From contig JACPQR010000034.1 in NCBI GenBank assembly GCA_016190375.1, forward strand, positions 1 to 55,564: a stretch of DNA of 55,564 nt, in the 5' to 3' direction. The position numbers were made by a program, and so were the translations under genes. The notes below the pieces were generated by a model, which was given only the letters and a program-made list of their open reading frames with translations, searched no databases and was not told the DNA's origin. This DNA is from Deltaproteobacteria bacterium (lineage in GTDB: Bacteria > Myxococcota_A > Polyangia > JACPQR01). Shown here in pieces: positions 49,142 to 55,564 of this stretch (positions are counted from its first letter, which is position 1; every line of letters starts with the position of its first letter).

Positions 49142-50934
49142 GCGGACACCTCGGCAAGCGCGGCCTGGAGCGCGCGCGGCAGGCGGACGCGGAAGGTTGC
49201 GCCGTTGCCCGGCGTCGAGTCCACCGTTATCTCGCCGCCGTACGACTCGACGACGCGGCGCGCGACCGAGAGCCCGAGACCGGTTCCGCGGCCGATCTCC
49301 TTGGTGGTGAAGAACGGTTCGAAGATCCGGTCGGATAGCTCGGGAGGGATACCGACGCCGTCGTCGGCGACGGCGATCTCCACGGTTCCGTCGGGGACCC
49401 CGAGCGTCCGCACGACCACCTTGCCGCCGGCCCTGGTCGCGTCCAGGGCGTTGACAAGCAGGTTGACCAGGACCTCGACGATCCCCCGAGGATCCACGAG
49501 GACGCCCGGGACATCCGGCGCGAGGTCGGTCGTGAGCGAGACGTGCGACTGCTCGGCCTTCAGCGCCACGAAGTTCGTGGCCTCTTCCGCCAGCAGGTTC
49601 GGCGAGATCTGGACCGGTGGCTTCCTGTCGTCCGCCCGGGCGAAGCTGAGCAGGGTTCGGGTGACCGCTGCGATCCGGGCCGTACCTTCGAGGGCGTACT
49701 CGAGCATGCTGGCGACTCGCTGGGCGTCCGCCGGGCTCCGACGTGCGAGGTCGAGGGCCCGGCTCACGCCGTCGAGCGGGTTGTTGATCGCATGAACGAT
49801 GCCAGCGGCGATCTCGCCCGCCACGGCGAGCCGCTCGGCGCGCTGGAGGCGCCGGGCCAGCTCGTGCGTCTCGGTCACGTCCCTCACCGTGACGATGGTC
49901 GAGCCTGAATTCCCCGCAGTCACCATCGGCGCCGCGGCGATCTCGAGGGTTCGTCCAGCCGGCGTCGTCCGGATGCGCCGGAGGGCCTCGCCGCGAGCGC
50001 CTGGCGCGTCCGACGACGAGCCGCTCCCGAGCAGGCTGTCCGGCCAGGCGCTGCCGACGGCGGCTCCGCACATCTGCCGAGCCTGGCTGCTGGCGTACTC
50101 GATGCGGCGGTCCAGGTCGCAGACGACGACTCCCGACGGCATCTGGTCGAGGATGCGCTCGTAGTAGGCGCGCTGCTCCTCGCTCTGCGCCATCCGCCGC
50201 CGGATCTGCGCCGCCATGTCGTTGAACGTCCTCGCGAGCATCGCCAGCTCGTCGGAGCCCGTGACCGGCGCGGTCGCGTCCAGGTCCCCGCGTCCCATCC
50301 GCAGGCTGGCCTCCATCAGGGCGCCGATCGGTCTCGTGATCACGCTCGCGAGAAGGAGGATCCCGAGGATGCCGACCACTGCCGCGGCTCCCGTGGCCAT
50401 GAGGACGCGTCGGGCGACGGCCGCGGTGGTGGCCAGCGCGGGCTCGAGCGAGATTCCCACGTGGACCCTGCCGAGGTTGCCTGGAAGCGTCGCGGGCACC
50501 TCGACCGCCCTGTCGCCGAACACACCGACCGTCCCCGGGCGGCGGTGCCGAGCAATCTCGCGGAGCTCGCTCCTGGCGAGCGGCTGGCTCGAGCCGAACT
50601 GCACGATCTCGCCGCGAGGGTCGACCAGCACCACGAACGCCGTGTGCTCGCTCTCGGTCTCGACGAGGAACCGCACGGTCCGTGCGTCCCCGTCGGCCAC
50701 CGGCCGCGCGAGCTGGCTCGCCAGCGTCACGGCCAGCGCATGGGCCCGCTGCCGCGCCTCGTCGCGGAGCGACGAGGACAGGTCGTAGCTGACCACCGCC
50801 GTGGTGACGGTGCCGCCGGCGACCATCAAGGCGCAGAACGCCACTATGATCTTCGTCCTGAGCCTCCCGAACGTCGCGAGGCGTCGCGCCGCGGCCCGAA
50901 CCGGTGCGAAGAAGTTGCGTGAGTCGCCGGCCAT
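49138..50934 (-). CDS. membrane sensor histidine kinase
   Basis: 598 residues from the ATG at 50934. Two membrane helices (about 28-48 and 180-200) flank a periplasmic sCache-like sensor (SEHTAFVVLVDPRGEIVQFG). A HAMP segment (ITRPIGALMEASLRMGRGDL), a PAS domain (MPSGVVVCDLDRRIEYAS), the H-box around His381 (GIVHAINNPL) and a full ATP-binding domain follow (LVNALDAT, DDGVGIPP, GTGLGLSVA). The residue after the phospho-His is Ala where Glu is usual. Translation is coupled to the response regulator. Confidence 0.92.
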   Translation of the reverse strand: MAGDSRNFFAPVRAAARRLATFGRLRTKIIVAFCALMVAGGTVTTAVVSYDLSSSLRDEARQRAHALAVTLASQLARPVADGDARTVRFLVETESEHTAFVVLVDPRGEIVQFGSSQPLARSELREIARHRRPGTVGVFGDRAVEVPATLPGNLGRVHVGISLEPALATTAAVARRVLMATGAAAVVGILGILLLASVITRPIGALMEASLRMGRGDLDATAPVTGSDELAMLARTFNDMAAQIRRRMAQSEEQRAYYERILDQMPSGVVVCDLDRRIEYASSQARQMCGAAVGSAWPDSLLGSGSSSDAPGARGEALRRIRTTPAGRTLEIAAAPMVTAGNSGSTIVTVRDVTETHELARRLQRAERLAVAGEIAAGIVHAINNPLDGVSRALDLARRSPADAQRVASMLEYALEGTARIAAVTRTLLSFARADDRKPPVQISPNLLAEEATNFVALKAEQSHVSLTTDLAPDVPGVLVDPRGIVEVLVNLLVNALDATRAGGKVVVRTLGVPDGTVEIAVADDGVGIPPELSDRIFEPFFTTKEIGRGTGLGLSVARRVVESYGGEITVDSTPGNGATFRVRLPRALQAALAEVSA

Positions 50935-51119
50935 CGCTCGAGGCCGGAGGTAGCATGCAACGGTCGGGCCTGCCCACGCTTGCCGCTGCCCACGAGCGCG
51001 GCGCCGGGGAAACCGCGGTGCCACGGAGCGCGAGGCCTCGGACGGGGCCTCGTCGCGCGCCTGGCTCGAGGTCGCCGCCGGCCGAAAAATCAGCGCCCGA
51101 ACGGGGTGGCCGGTTCTCG

Positions 51120-52265
51120 TCACCGCGTCGCGGGGAACGGACGTTCCCGGACCGAGACGACCTGGCCCTTCTCGATCTCCACCCGCCAGTAGAACGGCTG
51201 GGCGCCCGACCTGCAGCCCATGGTCGCCGAGGGGGCCGAGACGAACAGCGGAGCATGGGCCGGGTGGTAGCGGTAGCCGACGTGGCGGTGGCCGTTGAAG
51301 ATGCAGGCGAAGCCGTTCCGCGCCAGGAACTCGAAGACGCCTTCCGCGTTGCGGAGCCTCATCCCGATCTGCCAGGGAGCCCGGCCGACGCCGCGCAGCG
51401 GCGGGTTGACCACGTGGTGATGGAGCATCGCCAGCCGGCAGGTGCCCGGCGGGAACCGCTCGAGGTCCGCCTCGAGCGCCCAGAGGGCCTCGGCGCTCAC
51501 CTCTCCCGACGCGCTGAACGGCGTCCGCGGCGGGATGCACGAGTCGAGACCGCACATCACCGCGCCCTCGCCGAGCTCGCGCACCCAGGGAGTGGCCGTC
51601 GGGAGCCCGAGGTCCAGCGCGAACGCGCCCCAGAGGACCCGCTTCCGATGGCGGTCCTTGCGGTCCGGCGCGGGCACGACGAGCGAGGGCGAGTCGTAGA
51701 CGTCGTGGTTCCCGGGGATCGCGAGGAGCCGGCGCTTCTCGACCCAGGGCCCGAGCCAGCTCGCGACCAGCTCGTAGCCGACACCATCGTCGGTCACGTC
51801 GCCGCTCAAGACGACCCAGTCGGGTGCGTCGTCGCGCAGCGTCCGGGCCGCGCGGTGGAAGAGCAGGTTCGTGTTGGCCGGATCGATCTCCAGCCGCGCC
51901 TCGACCGCTTGCTCCGAAGGAAAGGACTCGGCCAGTCGCGACGACTCCGTGCTCTTGCGGCGCCTGACGAGCTCGGCCAGCCCCGCGCGCGCGGCGGCGT
52001 CTCCGTCCCGATCGGCCTTCCGCTTCTCCTGAACGTAGCCTGACTCGTCGAGCAGCCTGTAGCTGTACCCGTTGCTCGGGTCGCGCGACCGCAGGCCCCG
52101 GCGCGCGCGGCGCTCGACGCGCCAGCCCTCGACCTCGTCGACGGGTTCCCACTCGCCATCGGGCTTTCCGAGAGGCGTTCGGAGGCGCCGTCCGCGCAGG
52201 CTCGTCACGTGCTCGCCGAACCGCGAGACGTGCGTATCGGAGAGGTGTGCGATGACGAGGGCCAT
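51120..52265 (-). CDS. calcineurin-like metallophosphoesterase
   Basis: 381 residues from an ATG that shares one base with the oxidoreductase stop (TGATG). The five metallophosphatase motifs are present: LSDTHVSRFG, VLSGDVTDDG, AIPGNHDVY, MLHHHVV and FNGHRHVGY. An insertion of about 100 residues between the first and second motifs (the R/E/D-rich RRRKSTESS region) is unusual. Its substrate is unknown; relatives cleave cyclic nucleotides or phosphodiesters. Confidence 0.9.
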   Translation of the reverse strand: MALVIAHLSDTHVSRFGEHVTSLRGRRLRTPLGKPDGEWEPVDEVEGWRVERRARRGLRSRDPSNGYSYRLLDESGYVQEKRKADRDGDAAARAGLAELVRRRKSTESSRLAESFPSEQAVEARLEIDPANTNLLFHRAARTLRDDAPDWVVLSGDVTDDGVGYELVASWLGPWVEKRRLLAIPGNHDVYDSPSLVVPAPDRKDRHRKRVLWGAFALDLGLPTATPWVRELGEGAVMCGLDSCIPPRTPFSASGEVSAEALWALEADLERFPPGTCRLAMLHHHVVNPPLRGVGRAPWQIGMRLRNAEGVFEFLARNGFACIFNGHRHVGYRYHPAHAPLFVSAPSATMGCRSGAQPFYWRVEIEKGQVVSVRERPFPATR

Positions 52266-53230
52266 CAGGGGATGAGGAGGAGCTTTCCCGTCGTGCGTCG
52301 GGCTTCCAGGTCGGAGTGCGCGCGCGCCGCCTCGGCAAGCGGGTACTCGCCGCCGATCCGTAGCTTCAGCTTGCCCTGCGCGATCCAGCCGAGGACGTCG
52401 CCGGCGCGAGCCATGAGCTCCTCGCGAGTCGCGATGTGGTGGTTCAGGCTCGGCCGAGTCAGGAAGACGGAGCCCTTCGCGTTCAGGACCTGCGGATCGA
52501 ACGGAGACACCGGCCCCGACGAGGCGCCGTACAGCACGCACAGCCCGCGAGGCGCGAGGCAGCCGAGGCTTCTTTCGAACGTGTCCTTGCCCACCGAGTC
52601 GAAGACGACTCGCACGCCGCGGCCCTCGGTGAGGCGCCGCACCGCCGCCTCGAAGTCCTCGTCCCGATAGAGCACGACGTCGCCCGCGCCGGCCGCGCGC
52701 GAGAGCGCCGCTTTCTCGGCGGTCGAGACCGTGCCGATGACGCGAGCTCCGGCGCTTCGGGCCATCTGACAGAGCAAGAGCCCGACTCCGCCGGCGGCGG
52801 CGTGGACGAGACACGCGTCACCCGGGGCGAGCCTGGCCGTGGAGTGGACGAGGTAATGAGCCGTCATCCCCTGCAGCATCGCGGCAGCGCCCGAGCGTGC
52901 GTCGATCCCGGCGGGAAGAGGGACCAGGCGGTCGGCGGGTGCGAGGACGTGTGTCGCGTAAGAACCGGGGATGCCCGTCCACGCGACGCGAGCGCCGGCG
53001 GCGAGCCCCGCTCCTTCACCGACGGTCTCGACGACGCCCGCGCCCTCGAGCCCCATCGCGACGGGCAGGGTCCCCCCGTACAGACCCGTGCGCAGGTACA
53101 CGTCGATGAAGTTCACCCCGGCGGCCTCGACGCGCACGAGCGCTTGCCCCGGCCCCGGGTCGGGAACGGGCGCCTCCTCGAGGCGCATCTCGTCGGCGCC
53201 GCCGTGACGCCGGGCCAGGATCCGTTTCAT
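52265..53230 (-). CDS. NADPH:quinone oxidoreductase, zeta-crystallin type
   Basis: 321 residues. GVNFIDVYLRTGLY near residue 40 is the quinone-reductase signature, and HAAAGGVGLLLCQMA is the NADPH-binding Rossmann loop. There are no zinc-ligand Cys/His sets, so it belongs to the zinc-free branch of the medium-chain dehydrogenase family. It reduces quinones or enones in the cytoplasm. The downstream metallophosphoesterase overlaps by one base. Confidence 0.92.
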   Translation of the reverse strand: MKRILARRHGGADEMRLEEAPVPDPGPGQALVRVEAAGVNFIDVYLRTGLYGGTLPVAMGLEGAGVVETVGEGAGLAAGARVAWTGIPGSYATHVLAPADRLVPLPAGIDARSGAAAMLQGMTAHYLVHSTARLAPGDACLVHAAAGGVGLLLCQMARSAGARVIGTVSTAEKAALSRAAGAGDVVLYRDEDFEAAVRRLTEGRGVRVVFDSVGKDTFERSLGCLAPRGLCVLYGASSGPVSPFDPQVLNAKGSVFLTRPSLNHHIATREELMARAGDVLGWIAQGKLKLRIGGEYPLAEAARAHSDLEARRTTGKLLLIP

Positions 53231-53322
53231 GCGGTGCTCTTTAGCATGCCCATCCGGTTTCTTGCCAAGCCGGGATCCGGACGGGGCGCACGTCACGGTT
53301 GTGTGGCGGCGCGTATTTATCT

Positions 53323-53351
53323 TTGCGGCGTGCCAATCTTTCGAGTATAAG
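53323..53351 (+). promoter_or_regulatory. insertion-sequence promoter
   Basis: TTGCGG (53323-53328) and TATAAG (53346-53351) are spaced exactly 17 bases, a good sigma-70 promoter in a locally AT-rich patch. AAGGAGG at 53358-53364 then serves the ATG at 53369. It is likely the element's own promoter. Confidence 0.6.
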
Positions 53352-53368
53352 ACTCGGAAGGAGGATCC

Positions 53369-53782
53369 ATGCCCGACCCTGCCGACGTTCCCGCCTCCGT
53401 TCGCGACCTGGCCCGTCGCTTGGCGGAACCCGCTCCCATGCGCCGCGGTTCGCTGTCGGTCCGCTTCCTCAGGTGCAACAAGCCCGGCTGCGCCTGTGCC
53501 GACGATCCGGACAGCCGCCACGGGCCGTACACTAGCGTGGTGCGCACGGTCGGCGGCAAGACGCGCTCGCGCGCGGTGCCTGCCGCCCAGGCGCAACGGC
53601 TGCGCGCCCAGGTCGAGGCCGGCCAGGAGTTCCGCGAGCACGTCGAGGCGTACTGGCAGGCCTGCGAGCAGTGGGCCGACGCCCAACTCGACGCGCCGGA
53701 GGCGGCCTCGCAAGAGGCGGCCAAAAAGGGGGCTTCAAAACGGCCTTCGACGCCGAGGTCGTCCGGGAAATCGAAGCGCTGA
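53369..53782 (+). CDS. DUF6788 leader protein of ISKra4 element
   Basis: 137 residues. MRRGSLSVRFLRCNKPGCAC with HGPYTSVVRTVGGKTRSR is the small Cys-containing domain that precedes ISKra4 transposases. If the ribosome slips at 53725-53731 it is fused to the transposase. Otherwise it ends at 53782 in a basic tail. Confidence 0.85.
   Translation: MPDPADVPASVRDLARRLAEPAPMRRGSLSVRFLRCNKPGCACADDPDSRHGPYTSVVRTVGGKTRSRAVPAAQAQRLRAQVEAGQEFREHVEAYWQACEQWADAQLDAPEAASQEAAKKGASKRPSTPRSSGKSKR
53725..53731 (+). promoter_or_regulatory. probable -1 ribosomal frameshift site
   Basis: A_AAG_GGG lies in the leader-gene frame inside an A5G5 run (53723-53732). Slipping back one base re-pairs AAA and GGG and continues as GGFKTAFDAEVV, the transposase N-terminus. 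The transposase frame has no good start codon of its own, supporting frameshifted expression. Confidence 0.6.
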
Positions 53783-55091
53783 TCGCGCCGGGCGCCGCCG
53801 ACCGGCTGGACTTCGAAGCGGTCGAGATCGCAGCGCGTCGTCGGGCGCTGTCGGTTGCCGCCCGCGCCGTCCAGCAGCGGCTGAACGCCGACACCTCGGA
53901 CCACGCGGGTCCGATGTTGCAGTGCCACTGCGGGCAACCCGCGCGTTACGCCGGCCGGCGCGACAAGACCTTCACCACGGCGTTGGGCGAGATGACGCTT
54001 TCGCGCGCGTACTACCACTGCGAGGCATGCGAGTCGGGTTTCTGCCAGCGCGATGCGGCGCTGGGACTGGAGGGCACGTCGCTGTCGCCCGCGGTCACGC
54101 GCATGACGGGGCGGGCCGCAGCGATGGTCAGCTTCGAAGAGAGCCACGAACTTCTCGAGGAGTTGGCTGGCGTGGAAGTACCGACCAAGCACGTCGAGCG
54201 CGCGGCCGAAGCGCTCGGACGCGAGGTCGCCGAGGACGAGAAGCACGTGGTCGATCCGTTGCCGCTCGAGGAGCCGGTGGCGCCGACGCTGTACCTGGGG
54301 ATGGACGGCACTGGCGTGCCGATGCGCACCTCCGAGTTGGAGGGCCGCGAGGGCAAGCAGCCGGACGGCTCGTCCAAGACGCGCGAGGTCAAGCTGTGCA
54401 CCCTCTGGAGCGCCGAGGGGCGCGACGAGGAGGGTACGCCCGTACGGGACGAGGGATCGGTTACCTACTCGGCGGCGATCGAGAGCGCGGCGAGCAAGGA
54501 CACCGACGAGGAACCGTCGGCATTCGCCGCGCGCGCGATGCGCGAGGCAACGCGGCGAGGCTTCGACCGTGCCGAGCGACGCGCGGTGCTCGGCGACGGT
54601 GCTCCGTGGATCTGGAATGTCGCGAACGACCACTTCCCCGAAGCGCTCCAGATCGTCGACCGATTCCACGCCAAGCAGCACTTGTCCGATGTCGCCAAGA
54701 CGATCTGGGGCGCCAAGAGTGACTCGCACACGCCCTGGGCCAAGGCCAGGCATGACGAGCTGGATGCCGGGGACATCGACGCCGTCCTGGCCGCGCTGGC
54801 CGTGCACGCCGGCACCGTCGAAGAGGCGCGTCAGTGCGTCGACTACGTCACGACCAACCGCGACCGGATGAAGTACGCAGAGTTCCACGCGGCCGGACTC
54901 TGCACTTCGACCGGCGTGGTCGAGGCGCGCAAGTTCGCTGCAAGACGGCGATCGGGACGCGCTGCAAGCGGGCCGGCATGCACTGGACCGTGGCCGGCGC
55001 CGACGCCATCATCGCCCTGCGCTGCTGCAAGCTCAGCGGCCGCTTCGAGGACTTCTGGGAACGGCGGGCCATGCAGCGCGCCGCGGCATGA
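53728..55091 (+). pseudogene. ISKra4 transposase, frameshifted
   Basis: After a zinc-finger-like segment (QCHCGQP, YYHCEAC), the DDE core shows LYLGMDGTGVP (first Asp), RAVLGDGAPWIWN (second Asp), IVDRFHAKQHL, and STGVVEA (catalytic Glu). Directly after this Glu the frame is lost: codons from 54939 on (CKTAIGTRCKRAGMHWTVAG) continue the protein in another frame, to the stop at 55089-55091. Compared with the family, where VEAGCKT is continuous, 54928-54938 carries about 8 extra bases. The uninterrupted first frame would run on with unrelated residues to 55239. Confidence 0.85.
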
Positions 55092-55564
55092 TCTGCCTCC
55101 GCCGCCCGAATCGCGCTGCCCCGGCTTTCGGAGGTCTCGGAGGGCTGTGGACTCCGTGGATTGGCGCCCACTCGGATGTGGACGGGCTGCGGACGGCTCA
55201 AGAAACCGAGCCGCCCGCAGCCCGCCCACAACCTCGTAAGCCGGGCCCCAATCCACCGAGCCCACAGCCCCGACGACGGCGATTCTCCCTGACCCCGGAC
55301 CGGAGAACGTGGGTCACTGCCTCGACGGTGACGGTGCCTCGAGTTGCGTGCGGCGATGCGCTCTGGCCCGACCCGTCGAGCTCGAGGTGCAGGAATCGTC
55401 ACCGCGATGTCGATTTCGATTGACGGGTTTCGGGGCGGTGGCGAAACCGCCCTCTCATCTGCGCAATAGAATCGCCCCGTAGCTCACGAGGATGCGCGCT
55501 GGAGCGCCGGAGCGACCCCTGCCGAGCGCTCACACGTTTCGTCGGTTGTCGCGCAGCAGATCGC
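55092..55564. other. gene-free right edge with palindrome
   Basis: No convincing gene. 55143-55269 is a long imperfect palindrome (separate entry). A small hairpin, GGTTTCG / CGAAACC (55426-55432 and 55442-55448), lies further on without a T-run. The tRNA-like GTAGCTCA at 55479 fails as a tRNA. The remainder has no signal I can assign. Confidence 0.6.
55143..55269. repeat. 127-base imperfect palindrome (nested hairpin)
   Basis: The outer arms 55143-55169 and 55243-55269 match in 24 of 27 positions. The inner arms 55178-55199 and 55208-55229 match in 20 of 22 around an 8-base loop. Unpaired bulges of 8 and 13 bases separate them. It begins 52 bases after the transposase stop. As RNA it would be a very stable rod; as DNA it could extrude. 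It may be the insertion sequence's end structure or a separate palindromic element. Confidence 0.85.

Larger units (their letters stand above)
53323..55091 (+). mobile_element. ISKra4-family insertion sequence, inactivated
   Basis: Bounds are the promoter and the transposase stop; the true ends are probably somewhat outside, but no clear terminal inverted repeats were found. It holds a DUF6788 leader gene and a DDE transposase read by -1 frameshifting, the layout of one ISKra4 subgroup. The transposase carries an internal frameshift, so the copy is probably dead unless helped in trans. Confidence 0.8.

Noticed and set aside
55479..55564. Possible tRNA gene beginning near GTAGCTCA
   Set aside because: The D-arm would need a loop of about 16 bases; no T-loop consensus or matching acceptor 3' half follows.

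Overview
The window looks like a chromosomal segment of a high-GC, Gram-negative myxobacterial-type organism (Myxococcota). I infer this from a MYXO-CTERM-like sorting tail (a Cys, then a hydrophobic stretch, then an Arg run), MopE-like Asp/Cys metal-binding motifs, many lipoproteins with Asp/Ala/Gly-rich linkers, a eukaryotic-type Ser/Thr kinase with a PEGA domain, two NtrC-type sigma-54 activators next to rpoN, and bacterial microcompartment vertex proteins of the kind known from Haliangium. No rRNA, tRNA or CRISPR array is visible. Species cannot be named from the sequence.

Layout. 165-3492 (-): a secreted matrixin-like protease and two lipoproteins. 3540-7450: housekeeping genes, with tal and a Nudix hydrolase (+) facing nadK, apbE and an outer-membrane protein (-). 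7525-10568 (+): a DUF4159 / VWA-domain pair. 10581-15419: a Uma2-like nuclease, a small lipoprotein, a membrane sulfatase-fold protein and an Ig-like secreted protein. 15363-17140 (-): an AAA ATPase translationally coupled to a TOPRIM (DUF4276-like) protein. This is a probable anti-phage cassette that abuts the damaged-looking tail of the preceding gene, and behind it lies a 650-base gene-free stretch with 7-base repeats folded into a hairpin.

17790-26559: signalling genes. A YceI protein, an NtrC-type regulator and a diguanylate cyclase are followed by a TPR-PEGA membrane protein and a PEGA Ser/Thr kinase, with a divergent TPR-dynamin-like GTPase. 26668-33002 (+): lptA-like, lptB, rpoN, hpf, ptsN, rapZ and a glycosyltransferase, a cell-envelope / nitrogen-PTS operon. 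33008-33675 (-): a VapBC toxin-antitoxin pair. 33760-34584 (-): a multiheme lipoprotein. 34823-41304 (+): a UshA-like nucleotidase, an OB-fold lipoprotein, a beta-barrel protein, a small lipoprotein and a secreted ComEC-type metallo-beta-lactamase-fold protein, together suggestive of extracellular nucleic acid or nucleotide scavenging.

41310-42538 (-): two microcompartment pentamer (BMC-P) genes and a class II aldolase, with no hexamer gene nearby, that is, a satellite microcompartment locus. 42587-47505 (-): a beta-propeller lipoprotein, a tandem 62-base repeat block, and an eight-heme lipoprotein carried on a collagen-like stalk. 47639-53230 (-): a sigma-54-type two-component pair, a metallophosphoesterase and a quinone oxidoreductase. 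53323-55091 (+): an ISKra4-type insertion sequence whose transposase is broken just after its catalytic Glu, followed by a 127-base imperfect palindrome.

The strongest candidates for something new are the BMC-P/aldolase satellite, the ATPase-TOPRIM cassette, the collagen-stalk cytochrome and the two structured repeat families.
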